Below, one piece after another: positions 23,698-34,737 of a DNA stretch of 64,000 bases. The stretch is from positions 5,779,001 to 5,843,000 of the forward strand of contig CM043967.1 in the NCBI GenBank assembly GCA_014529385.2, given 5' to 3'. How positions within the stretch are numbered: position 1 is the stretch's first letter; every line of letters begins with the position of its first letter. Position numbers and translations under genes: made by a program. This DNA comes from Adiantum capillus-veneris. Its lineage: Eukaryota > Streptophyta > Polypodiopsida > Polypodiales > Pteridaceae. The notes beneath the pieces were generated by a model, which saw nothing but the letters and a program-made list of their open reading frames with translations, did no database searches and had not been told where the DNA came from.

Positions 23698-25050
23698 TCA
23701 GGCGTCTGTACCACCAAGCTCATCTAGATAGGTCACGGTCTGCTCAACTCTCTGAAGCTCCACTAGCCTAGGATGTGTATGTGTGTCTAGGCTGTCATCT
23801 GGGTGTGCTCGCTCAATGTCATCAAAATCAAGGGTCTCAATCAAGAGATACTGCTCTCCGATCTCATCAATAAAAACTGCTCTATCGGCCTGTGGGTAGG
23901 CTCTCACAATCTGCCTAGGTGTAGACATCATGTGCTGCGGGGTGGCTAGCCTCACAAAGGGGTGATCATAAGTGTCAACATAATATTCAACCCGTCGTGG
24001 AGATCGGCCTACTATATGCAAGATCTGACCGTCTATATCTCTCATGCTATCCCTAGTCTCTCTGGTCTCGGACAATGTCTGAAGGGTGGGGGTCAGTGGT
24101 CTAGGGGCACTCATATCTACAATGGGTGATCTACCGGGCCCTACCTCTGGTGCTCTCAACTGGGGTGATGTGGTCGTCATAGACTCTCTCGTATGCTCTC
24201 TAATCTCCCGTCTAATCTGTGTCATCAAAGGCTGGCATGGGTCTCTAGATGGTGTAAGGCGTCGAGGTTGAGACTCTCTAAAGTACGTGTCTCGAAGGCT
24301 CTAGGTCTCTTTCTGTGTCTCACTCTGAGTGGTACGCAAAGTGCTAGCAATCGCCGTGTACATCGCTCTAGACTCGTGATAGCTCGAAACGCTTGGCGGC
24401 AAATCAAGTCTAGGTGAGGAGAATCTTGGCGGTGGTTTCCTGAGTGATGTGGGTGGTGGAACTGTGTCTAAAGGAGGTGAGGCACTCCTACTCAAAGTAG
24501 GGCGCTGGGTCGGTCGAGGATCGTACAACAATCCACAAGTCAAAAGGTAAAGCTCAGTGCTTGTGGTGCTCATGTAGCATCTGTCTTTAGGCTCGCCAAC
24601 TAGTGTCACAACATCTGTGGATAGGCGTCTACTAGAAGTGCGACACTCTAATCGATATATGCGCTGAGCACTATCTATATAGATCACTCGGGGACCTACC
24701 CGCTGTAATGTAACCTGCACGGGATGGTCGAAGGCCTCAAGGCAATCATCTGCGTGTACTAGCTCTATCTCCTCTAGCCTAATCAAATGGAAGACCACAT
24801 ACATGGAGTGATAATCATCTCTAAATGTGCCATCCCGCGTGTCGTCGGGAAGGACTCGCACCACCTGGAGGGTCTGTGTGGGGCCAAAGGAGGCGCGGCA
24901 CTGGACAAAGAAATGTCCATATGTGTCCATATAAAAGGGCCGGCTTCTGTGCTCGCCTACAAGTGTGAGCAATGTGTACTTAGAGCACGAAGTGGTCATG
25001 GCCATCATATATGCGTTCTCGGCGTGCGATAGGCCTCTAAACCTCGTCAA
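23698..25050 (-). pseudogene. Gag-like protein with repeated hairpin-type modules
   Basis: One minus-strand frame runs from 25050 (first ATG 25008) to 23698, interrupted only by a single TAG at 24303-24301; the 24 codons after it remain open. The protein consists of repeats of the pattern aromatic-Tyr-x-Asp, four variable residues, aromatic, hydrophobic. Examples are FYMDTYGHFFVQC, VIYIDSAQRIYRLEC and CYMSTTSTELYLLTC before the stop, and YYVDTYDHPFVRL and AVFIDEIGEQYLLIE after it. A proline-rich linker joins the halves. The modules recur in the gag of the element at 61768. No named domain was recognised. The position after the leader suggests a structural Gag role; no nucleocapsid zinc knuckle is visible. 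Confidence 0.55.
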
Positions 25051-26770
25051 CTCGTCAAATGTAGACTAAAATCAAAATCTGCACTATATCGAGGTTTATG
25101 CGTACAATCGGACTCAAATCTGGCAAAATTTGGCAAAACCTAACTCTCGGACGTATCTGCTCTAAATGTGTCTAATCGTGTGTACATGCACGCGAGCATC
25201 GAGTATGTGTGGCGTGTAATGCGTGTGGAATATGTGTGAGAAGCAAAGAAAGAAAGAAAAAAAAATCGTCTAAAAAAAAAAATTGAAGTTTTTTTTTTTG
25301 GCGTGTGTGTGTGTGTGTAAATTCGAGTAAGAGAAAGAGACAAAAAGAGAAAATCAAGGGAGTGTTTAATGGAGATCTTTTGTGTGGGTGAGTGAAAGAG
25401 GGCAAAGAGACAAAAGGAGAAAATCAAGGAGTGATTAAGGGAAAGAGACAAAGAGAGAAAGTCAAGGAATATTTAAGTGGGGAATCTTTTGTGTGTGTGT
25501 GTGTGGTGTGTGTGAGTGAAAGAAACAAAGAGAAAATCAATGAATATTTAAAGGGGGGCGGTTTTTGTGTATGTTTTTTTTTTGGTTGATTTTTTTGGTT
25601 TTTTTTTTTAGTTTTTTTTTTTGACGTGTGTGTGTGTGTGTGTGAATCCGAGAGAGAGAAAGTAAAAAAAATGAAGAGGGGTGTATGCTTGTGTATGTGT
25701 GTGTTTAACACATCAATTGCCAATCAAACCAAGACCCATTTTAACCTCTTTTTTGTCCATTTTTTGTACAAAAATTAGCGCAATTGGTGGTTCAATTAGA
25801 AAATTTCTACGCATACACTTGTTTACCACTAATCCAACATCACAATACAATCATAAAACACTCCAATTTGCCACTTGCAATTAGTTTAATTATGTGTGTA
25901 TACACAAGCACAATTAAGCCTAAAATGCACCAATTAATCCCACACAATTCTATCGAAATTTGGACAGCAGTTCGGTGCAAAATTGGCAATCAAAAACCAT
26001 AACTCATATCAACATAATGACCATCATCAATCAATGGTTTTGCATCAAACACATTAGCATCAAAATTGCCAAAAAACAAGCACCAATTTGTACACATTTT
26101 CCCTCACGTTGGCATACACTAGTGCACATAGATTTGCACCGATTAAGTGCACCTAATCAATTCTCAAACGTGCACTTTAATTTCAGATTTTAAAGTGGGT
26201 TAATGCACTCACATTACAACAAGAATCGCGTCGATTTCTCCACTCCAATTGACGATTACACACGTGTGTGTGTGTGTGTGTGTAGGCAACAGCTTCACCG
26301 CATCTCCACCTATAAGCACCAATCACAAAGCATCATGTGTAGCATCATTTTTGTTCAAATCAAACACATAACCATGAAGGCAAAACATCCAATTAGAGAT
26401 TCATTCATGTGTAGCACAAAAAACACACAAGATTAGTGAGTAATTAGACATCAAAATTAGCATAAATTACACGTAATTACACACTTTCTAATCACTCAAA
26501 TCATGCAAAATTGATGAAATTTCAACTCATAAGAGAGATGCACAAGCCTCTAATTAGGCACATAAACATGTAAAACACTCCAATTGTTAGCGGATTAGTA
26601 GTAAATTAGTGATCAATTAATGAAAATGAAGAGAAAACATGAAAATTACACACAACTTTTTTAACAAAATCTCATCACAAATCAACCATTCACCATCACC
26701 AAGACCTAATCCTTATGAAAATTAGAAACTCAAACCATCACACGGATGATCCTCTAGCTTAGGCGCTCGA
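25051..26770 (-). mobile_element. Leader of the B-C element
   Basis: Untranslated leader between the primer-binding site and the gag-like frame. It carries GT/CA, T-rich and GAAA-type simple repeats at 25240-25700, and matches 17703-19385 in inverted orientation. No ORF is supported. Confidence 0.6.
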
Positions 26771-26788
26771 TCCCCGACAACGACGCCA
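26771..26788 (-). promoter_or_regulatory. tRNA-Asp-type primer-binding site, mutated
   Basis: On the minus strand the sequence TGGCGTCGTTGTCGGGGA follows LTR C after one base. The consensus complementary to the 3' end of plant tRNA-Asp is TGGCGCCGTTGCCGGGGA (seen intact at 59391-59408), so two C-to-T type changes are present. Such changes fit deamination of methylated cytosine. Confidence 0.8.
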
Positions 26789-26789
26789 A

Positions 26790-27578
26790 TGTTGGTGGTT
26801 ATAGCACAACGCAACCCACCGACATAATGTGAATCCGGTGGATCGGAACTCGCCTAGTGCATGGAGGCATGTATGCACCTAATGTGACGGAATGAGGACT
26901 CTAGGAAGAGGGATAAAGCAAGAGAGGAGAAGAGGGAAAGCCGATGAAGCAAGATCTATGCACACACACTCTCAATCTACACTCTAACTCTCTAATCATG
27001 CAGACAATGGTGTATCCCTTTGCTCTAATCTCAAGCACACACACTCTAATCACACATTAAGCATACACAAAGAAGCCTAATGAGAGAAATGTATGCAGCC
27101 CACGTACACACACACTCTAATCTAGTACACATGTGAAGCAAGAATTCTCAAACAAGAGGGAAAACTTGAGATAGAAGAGAAGATTAACACTAATCATACA
27201 CCATTAACACACATAAGCTTGAAAGACAAGAGAAAGTAGAGAGTACTTAGCTTCCATTAATCCCAATGACTACTACATATGGTGTGGAAGATCCAAGCTC
27301 CATAGCCACTCCTCTTCTTCTTCTCCACACTCCCTCACACTCTCCTCTCTAAGAATGCCCTTTCACATCTTGTGAATTGACTTATATATAAGGGCTTTTA
27401 AAAATGGGCGGCCGGCCAAAAAATGTATAACATGATGCAGGTATCTAGGCTCATCTAATCATCAATGTACAACTTGGAACCCACTGTGGAGCCCGTAAAT
27501 ACAAAACATATATGCATACACATATGCGTACACACCAATGGAAGCATAATGCATGTCGTTGACGCTCGCCCGTCAACA
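26790..27578 (-). repeat. LTR C (5' LTR)
   Basis: 789 bp with the same ends as LTRs A and B (TGTTGACG to CCACCAACA, minus strand). A TATATAAG-type box lies at about 27381-27392. This uninterrupted copy proves the nested insertion in LTR A. Confidence 0.85.
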
Positions 27579-28300
27579 TTCCATATGCAATCTAAGGAAT
27601 TTCGGTTAACACTTGAAGGGAAAGCTTTGACGTGGTTTCAAAACATAGAAAATGGTATATTCACCAACCGACCCAAGTTGGCTAGTATATTTGTGACAGC
27701 ATTCTTGAAAATAAGAATCAAACATAATACCATTACTCAAATTTATAGCTTTAAGTAGAAAACATGGGAAATTGTATGAGATTGTACTACTACGTTTGAA
27801 CAATATGTTGCACTACGATGTCCTAGGAAAGAATTACCTAGGCAAGAAAGACTAGTATCATTGTTTTTGGGATTCCTCAACAAAAAATTTCATGCTAGCC
27901 TATATAGTATGAAACATGTGACATTGAATGCTTGCATATGTGATACGTTAAATTTGGGGGACAATCATGATATATATTCCAACCAAGAGGAAGGATCTGA
28001 TGCTAGGAGTGAAAGGACCGTAACAACTCTACCCACACAAGTTGGACCAATTTTGATAACGTCTCCAATTAGTAATTCAAGTTTGGAGAAAGTCTTATGA
28101 AGACTGTTACACAAATTGTGGCACAATTACAAAAATGGATGCATATGAAAGCACCAAGGCAAGGACAACTCCTTGTTTGATCACTAGTACGACCAATGGC
28201 TCCTTGAAGAAACAACAAATGGTGTGCCATAGAGGGAAGATTGACCAAGCATAAGACACATGAGTGCTATTCTAGACCAAAGTATGATGGGAATGTGCAT
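27579..28300 (+). pseudogene. Ty3/gypsy gag remnant
   Basis: The plus strand encodes a Retrotrans_gag-like block, EFRLTLEGKALTWFQNIEN, then ERLVSLFLGFLNKKFHASLY, and finally WCAIEGRLTKHKTHECY, which resembles the Cys/His knuckle of gypsy gag proteins. In-frame stops near 27756 and 27780 and a lost 5' end show that it is dead. The fragment starts exactly where LTR C ends and runs into the opposed copia remnant. Confidence 0.55.
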
Positions 28301-31300
28301 CTATACTCGAAAGAGCAACCGTAGGTTGCTTCTTTTTGCTCCATGTGATATCAACACTCCCAAGTGCAAACATGAATCCGATGGTAGACCTGTGATCGTA
28401 TGTACTATCAGCCCAATCCACATTTGTGTATCCATAGAGTTGCAACTCCACATCCACCCTATAAAAGAGTGCATAATCCAAAGTAGCAGTCACATAGTGC
28501 AAAGTCCACCTCACTGCATCCAAGTGTGGTTTCCTAGGAGACTGCATAAACCGACTCATCAATCCAATTGTGTATCTCAAGTCTGTACGAGAGATAGTCA
28601 AGTAGATCAAGCTACCCACCTCTTCATGTACATGGTACTTGACCTGCATCGTTTCCCAACTTCAAATTCTGATCTAAGGGCATTGCAATTGGCTTATAAT
28701 CAGCCATACCATACTTTTTCAACATATCCAAAGCATATTGCCTTTGTGACAGCCATACACCTTCTTCTGTGTGAATAATTTCTATGCCCAAGAAATACCG
28801 CAAGTCTCCCAAGTCTTTCATGTCAAACTCCTGTATAAGTAGAGCCTACACGCCCTCGACTTCAGCCACATTATCACCTCCAACAATCAAATCATCCACA
28901 TAGATACATATTACCACAATTCTTGCCTCATATTCTTTTGCACATACAATGAATGATCTGCATCAGACATCTCAAAGCCAAATGAAATGAGGAATGCGAC
29001 AATCCTCTCATATCAACCTCTAGGTGCTTGCTTCATCCCATACAACGCTTTCTTTAACCTGCATACAAAGTCACGTAGCCTCATATTTGCATAACCATGT
29101 GGTTGCTCCATATATACAGTTTCCTCCAAGTCTCCATTCAAAAATGCATTCTTTACATCCAATTGTTTCAACACCCATTTTAATGCAGCAGCCACTGCAA
29201 TAAACACATGAACGGTAGGCATCTTAGCTACGAGGCTGAATGTCTCCTCATAATCAATCCCATAAGTATGTGCATAACCTTTGGCCACAAGTCTATCCTT
29301 GTACCCGCTTACACTACCATTAGCATTATGCTTTATTTTGTAAACCCACTTACATCCAATTGGCTTCATATCCTTTGGTAATGGCATCAATTCCCATGTT
29401 CTATTTGCATCAAGTGCAGCCATCTCTTCATCCATAGCTTGCCGCCATTTTTCATCCTTGACAGCATCGTCAAAATATGTGGGTTCTACTTCCTTTGTAA
29501 TCTTCGCCATAAATGCACAATGATGAGCGACGTAATTGTCATAAATCAATCTTTGCACATGATTTCTTGCTCTTTCTAACCTCCATGGTCTAGGATCCAA
29601 ACTCTTCTCAGAACCGCTGCTATCGCCGCCATCATAATTAGCACTCAAATTTGGCAACTTAGGGGCATCTTCAACTTTTTCATTTCCTTTACTTGATATA
29701 TTTGAAGAGTTCGCATGACTCACTTTTTCGTGTAACCCACCACTCCATGGATTCTCACCATGACTTGCACTAGAGGACCCTTGTGGCCCACTCAAAACTT
29801 GTGACTACGCACCTATATTTTCTACAGCCACATTCTCTCTTACATCAGCCCCCAAATCATCTTTTACATCAGAATACCAACTTGCCATTTCATAAAAAAC
29901 GACATCCTTGCTCACCCTCACTTTACTTATGACAGGATTCTAACACTTGCACCCTATCTTCTCAAGGGAATAGCCAACAAACATGCATTTTTTTGCTTTT
30001 GGATCAAGCTTACTTCTTAGCTCATCCAACACATGCACATAAGCAATATGTCCAAACACTTTACAATTTGATACATTTGGTTTTTCACCATTGAACTTTT
30101 CTTCAGGTGTCATATCATGTACTACATCAGTATGGGTCATGTTCATAATGTAGACACCCATAGCAATAGCTTTAGTCCAATAACAATGAGGCATGTTCTT
30201 CTCAATCATCAATGCTCTAGCCACTTTTGCAATGTGCCTATTCTTCCGCTCAGCAACACCATTTTGCTGTGGAGTATACATGCATGAAAATTGCCTCTAA
30301 ATTCCATGCTTTTCCAGAAAACCATTGAATTCATTGGAAAATTATTCTCCCCTTCCATCTGACCTCAGGAACTTTACATGTTTCCCAATATTTTTTTCAA
30401 CCATAACTTTGAAATTTTGAAAATGCATAAACACCTCACTTTTTTGCTTCATGAAGTAGACCCATACCTTCCTCGTATTGTCGTCAATGAAACTCACATA
30501 GTATCTACATCCCTAAATCCCATAAATCTTTATGCACTAAATCCAATGCATTCCTGCTTACATGCTTATCATGAGGAAATGATGCTTTTGCTTGCTTTCC
30601 AAATTCACGTACTTTCTGAATTTCTACAACTCAAAACATAGATAAACCTGTAACCATCTCTTTAGTCTGCATCATTTTCAGCCTGTGCAAATTTACATGA
30701 CCAATATGTTTGTGCCAAATCTCTATATTTGGAATAACATCTGCACCTCGTGCAAGCATGGAAGCGTTCATCTCGGGCACATTTACATCCAAAGTAAAAA
30801 TTCTACCCACTTTCTTTCCTTGCGTAACTAGCCATCGGAGTTAAACCTGCTCAAACATTTGCTCAATAGAAACCAGGTTCTTTGTAATGTTGGGTACATG
30901 TCGTACATCAGCCAGGTACACGAGTTAAACCTGCCCTATAAATCCTGCTCAACCATTTTCCCAACAGAAACTAGGTTCTTTGTAATGTTGGGTACATGTA
31001 GTACATCAGCTAGGTACTTCACTTTACCATCTATCATAGACAATGGTACATCTCTTGTATGCATAATAGGATGTCCAATATCATCCCTAATTTCTACATA
31101 GCCAAGACTTTGTAAAGTTTTCATTTCCTTAAACCATTCACCATGGATGGTCATGTGATTCAATGCACCAGAATAATAGGATGTCCAATATCATCCCTAG
31201 TTTCTACATAGCCAAGACTTTGTAAAGTCTGCATTTCCTTAAAAAATTTACCATGGCTGGTCATGTGATTTGATGCACCAGAATCCACATAGCAAACATT

Positions 31301-31354
31301 ATCATTGGATTTTGCCACATTTGCAGACATAGTATTTAGCATGTGTTGCACCAC
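28272..31354 (-). pseudogene. Degenerate Ty1/copia polyprotein
   Basis: In transcript order the pieces are: protease with YVDSGASNHMT (31290-31250); GAG-pre-integrase-like LKYLADVLHVPNITKNLVSV-type text near 31000; integrase C-part with YTPQQNGVAERKNRHIAKVA (30281-29940); RT N-part with GCKWVYKIKHNANGSVSGYK and GIDYEETFSLVAKM (29795-29013); the RT catalytic YVDD at 28902-28891; RT C-part FLGIEIIHTEEGVWLSQRQY (28821-28624); and copia RNase H (28649-28272). The order protease-integrase-RT-RNase H is diagnostic of copia. Gag and both LTRs are missing, and stops and frameshifts separate the blocks. Upstream, the element runs straight into the 21 bp minisatellite. Confidence 0.8.
30838..31330 (-). 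repeat. Partial tandem duplications inside the copia remnant
   Basis: Two direct duplications are visible. A segment containing TTCTTTGTAATGTTGGGTAC occurs at about 30868 and 30978. A segment of about 100 bp containing AATAGGATGTCCAATATCAT occurs at about 31064 and 31174. Both repeat coding text of the protease to integrase region, so this part of the polyprotein is duplicated and out of order. Confidence 0.75.
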
Positions 31355-31371
31355 AAAGAGCCTCTTGGGCT

Positions 31372-32071
31372 CAATGTACTAACTAGCCAACCTAGTATGC
31401 TAAGTAGCATACCCACAATGCTAACTTGCAGTCCTAGTGTACTAATTAGCCAACCTAGTATGCTAACTAGAATACCTAATATTCTAACAAGGAGATCCAA
31501 TGTATTTACTAGCCATGTGTACTAGCATATCATGTGTACTAGCTAACCCATAGAGTATGCCAATTAGCATATTCAGTATGCTAAGTACCATACCAAATAT
31601 CCTTGCAAGTAGACCCAATGTACTAACTAGCAATCCCAATATGCTTATTAGCATATCTAGGGTAATAGCTAACCAGCCTATTGTGCTAATTAGCATATCG
31701 TATTGGCCAATCCACATGCCAATGCACTAATCAACATACCAAGTATGATAACTAGAATACCCAATAATATTAAAACCAAATCATGTGTACTAACTAGCCA
31801 AACCAATATGCTAATTAGCATATCCAGTCTGGTGATTAGTAGACCTAATGTTCTAACAAGTGGATCTAGTGCACTAACTAGACAACCGAATATGCTAACT
31901 AGCAGACCCAATATGCTAACTTGCAATTCCAATGTACTAGCTAGCAAGTCCCGTATGCTAATTGGAATACCCATTATTAATTAGCATACCTAGTGTGCTA
32001 GCTTGCAGACCGTATGTACTTACCAACATACTCAAAATGGTAGCTAGCATTCCATATATGCTAACTAGAAA
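31372..32071. repeat. Degenerate minisatellite, 21 bp period (locus 1)
   Basis: About 33 units resemble CCAATATGCTAACTAGCAgac, 21 bp each and diverged. The period is multiple of three, so the plus strand reads as heptapeptide repeats of the type PNMLTSR. These frames are a by-product of the repeat, not a gene. Related arrays occur at 54734-54870 and 56812-57182. Confidence 0.85.
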
Positions 32072-32501
32072 GGGTACATTCAAGGTTGATTATCTTACTA
32101 ATTTTTGGTGTGATTGGATGTCTTTGCATTGCAGGGTTGCACAACCATTTAATAGGTATGCTTCTCTTGCATGTGGGAGCCCTACATTGAGTCCTAAGGG
32201 AGCATGTAGCAGCAAAGCGTAGAAGGTGATAGTTATGCTCACAGGGCACCTTGACCATTGCAACAATTTGTTGTACTTCAAGGGGAAATAGACCACAACG
32301 AGTACACAAGTTTTTTTCAACACTCTCTTGTACCTCTCTATCCTTGATAAAGCTAGCAAGGGCTAGATTAATGAGGGTAGTATGGAAAAATGAGCCTACA
32401 GCTTGGACTCCATGTGCATCAAAAATTCAAGTTGACTTTTAGAGGTCTGTACTTTGGATTTTGTAGTGCTCACCTCAACTTACAAAACAAAGACAAAAAG
32501 A
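32072..32501. other. Unassigned, possible coding fragment
   Basis: A minus-strand open segment (about 32359-32061) contains the Cys-rich text MCTRCGLFPLEVQQIVAMV, but no domain or exon border could be supported. Confidence 0.2.
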
Positions 32502-33039
32502 TCATGGTAAGTACATGAGGCACATAAGCACATGTATCAAACAAATAAATCCATGCATAAATATATTCAAGTTGATCATGCACAATGTTGAAGTGAACTC
32601 TTTATGGCACACTTTCACCTTAACTTTGCAGTACTCCAAGGGTTGGGTAGTCACCTTCTTGTAGGTTGAGTAGCTTACTGCATTTATCCTAGCACTTGTA
32701 TCTGCTAATGCCTTTATTTTGAATCCATCTTTCAAGGTCACTGTTATCCTCATGTCCAATCCATCCAGCCATTATTGTCTATCTCCACTTCATCTTCTGC
32801 TAAAGCTTGAGGGAAATGTAGAGTGTGAATTTGAAGCATATTGATTGGCATTACTTCAAGGTCTGGTTGCATTGCCACTTTACTTTTTAAAACTCGAATG
32901 TGATCGTCTTCTTGAGCTTCTTTAATGACCTGTTGTCACTTCATCTTGGATTCTTTCGTTGTATGCATCCTTTCTAGGAGATCATTAGTCAATGACACAT
33001 TGTGTTTTTGTAAATGACATACACTAATTAAGTTTCCAT
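32502..33039 (-). pseudogene. Gypsy-type protease and linker remnant
   Basis: The minus strand carries ITVTLKDGFKIKALADTSAR, which resembles a retropepsin strand with the active-site Asp (DTSA). It is preceded by an acidic linker (AQEDDHIRVLKSKVAMQ). It lies on the left side of the chromovirus target site. The integrase C-terminus of the element at 42140-46834 reads across the removed insertion and ends a few codons into this region, so the segment probably belongs to a neighbouring or recombined gypsy copy. Confidence 0.4.
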
Positions 33040-33044
33040 TATCT
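33040..33044 (+). other. Target-site duplication TATCT (left)
   Basis: TATCT occurs directly before the 5' LTR and again at 42135-42139 directly after the 3' LTR, which proves that 33045-42134 is one insertion. Confidence 0.92.
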
Positions 33045-33423
33045 TGTCATAATAATCAATATCTAATTCTCCTAAATGATTTTCTCATGTTAAACTGATC
33101 ATTTAATATGGGGAAGTGCCAGGGGAGAAAAAGCTAGAATATTGGTTAAGCTAGCAGACCGGCCACAGTAGGGATCCAAAGGAGGGAAAATAGGGATCCA
33201 AAGGGGGGGCCATCTGCAAAAGAGCCATATGCAACAATGGGCTTAAAAGACCCTAAGGTTCAGCCCATTAAGACTTCCAAAATGCTAAGGTTCCAAAATT
33301 CAAAGGTTGTGTCCAAAGGTCAAGCATTGGGGGGAATTGGATGCTTTGTGTGTGTCCCAAAAGTCTTTATCAATCCCTACATAGGAGGGGGCGAGCCTTG
33401 GGAGTAGGGGATGAGAGAGAAAC

Positions 33424-33424
33424 T

Positions 33425-33455
<31 letters not shown>

Positions 33456-33457
33456 AA

Positions 33458-33536
<79 letters not shown>
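33424..33536. repeat. (CA)n microsatellite in the 5' LTR
   Basis: About 113 bp of CA repeats with two interruptions. The 3' LTR has the matching tract at 40825-40935. Long open frames of His/Thr or Cys/Val here are artefacts of the repeat. Confidence 0.95.
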
Positions 33537-33539
<3 letters not shown>

Positions 33540-33605
33540 TCCCTTTACACAAAGGGAATGAGGGACACATGTCAGCTCCCTAGCCCAGATGCCCACAAGG
33601 TGTAC

Positions 33606-33937
33606 CCAATTCCTATTGGATGGCCTTGGAGGTGGACCAATGAGAATTAGGCTAGAGTAAATCTAGTTTAATTAATTTAAAAACACTTAATAAAAGAACC
33701 AATGAGAATTAAGCTCTCTAGAAGACTATTGGACAGTCTCCCAAGGGGTCCAATGAGCATTCAACAGCCCAATGGCTTGCCTGATTCCTATTGGCCAGGA
33801 GGCAAAGAGGTCCAATGAGAATTTAGTGGCATTTATTAATTACATAAAGCTCTCACAAAAGGGAAAGGGGGACACATGTCAAAAGGCTATCACTTATACT
33901 GCTTAATTATCATTGGCTAGCCCTAGGGAGGTCCAAT
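33606..33937 (+). promoter_or_regulatory. CCAAT/ATTGG box cluster in the LTR
   Basis: Eleven CCAAT or ATTGG pentamers lie in 332 bp: at 33606, 33615, 33637, 33699, 33728, 33750, 33769, 33790, 33812, 33912 and 33933. Several share the context CCAATGAGAATTA. The cluster recurs in the other LTRs of the family, for example around 16560-16910 in the solo LTR. CCAAT boxes are binding sites for the NF-Y factor in plants; a promoter role in U3 is inference. Confidence 0.5.
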
Positions 33938-34737
33938 GAGATTGTAGCATGAGCAAATAGCAAGAGGGGTCGACCAAGAGAGAGAGGGGGCTGATTTTTG
34001 CAAGGCATTATCACACACACACAAACACACTCACACAATCTCATGTGTGAAGTAAAGAAGACTCTCTCTCCTTCTCAAGCTTTAATGGAAAGCTTACCAC
34101 CTACTCCAAGCTTGTGAGAAGGGAGGCCTACACCAACAACTCTTGGCTTTGTGATGCAAATCCAACCAAGATCCAAGCTTCAATGCATGCTCATCTCCTC
34201 TACCATGCTAATTACTACGCTAAGCTATGCTAATATGAGTGATTATGTGAGGAGATGTACATATTTCTCGTAAGAATACTCCTTCTTCCTCTCAATCTAC
34301 TCTCATACCCCGCTAGCTCTCAGCATCTTCGAAGGTGTGTGAGGTCTTGGGTTTGAGACCGGAGAGAATTGATGTTGTGTTTGATAAGTGTTTTGCTTAG
34401 TGCATGAAGCTTTCATCTTCATTGCACTAGCTAGTCTTGAAGGAACACAAGAATTGTATTGTACAATGTCTCTCTTAATGAGAGAAACCATAATACAAAG
34501 CCTTTTGGAGGGGGGACTGGCTCCATGTAAATCCGGTCCTCAACTGTTGTCAATAGCTTAATTCCTCTCTCTTTTGAAAGTATTGTTTATGCTATCTAAC
34601 TAGGTGTTATGCTTTTTGTTGCTCTCTCCACCCAAGCACGCTTGTAATTCTCATTAGGAATCTTTTCTAATGAAATGCCCACTATGTTCATATTAATTTC
34701 CGCTACACACAAGTTACTAGGCCATTAAATTTTACAT

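Larger units (their letters stand above)
20001..27578 (-). mobile_element. Apparently non-autonomous LTR retrotransposon (LTR B to C)
   Basis: In element order (minus strand) there is a 5' LTR C (27578-26790), a mutated tRNA-Asp primer-binding site (26788-26771), a long leader, gag-like ORFs (25050-22380), a non-coding stretch, a polypurine tract (20808-20796) and a 3' LTR B (20795-20001). No RT, RNase H or integrase motif was found in the roughly 6 kb interior, so mobilisation would need proteins from another element. The outer flanks (GCCAA on the left, TTCCA on the right) do not match as a target duplication. The left flank GCCAA is instead the complement of the first bases of a primer-binding site, which suggests that LTR B was once followed by more element sequence. 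Confidence 0.75.
33045..34736 (+). repeat. 5' LTR of the chromovirus
   Basis: Starts TGTCATAATAATCAAT and ends GGCCATTAAATTTTACA. It contains a (CA)n tract (33424-33536), a CCAAT/ATTGG cluster (33606-33937), a second short CA tract near 34014, and a T-rich 3' part that probably holds R/U5. Confidence 0.92.

Noticed and set aside
31343-31984. Heptapeptide-repeat protein frames (PNMLTSR type)
   Set aside because: The 21 bp repeat period is a multiple of three, which keeps frames open by chance. Units vary without preference for silent changes, and both strands are open.
33341-33650. Long His/Thr and Cys/Val open frames over CA repeats
   Set aside because: They are translations of a dinucleotide repeat; the same applies at 40701-41100. 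No coding evidence exists.
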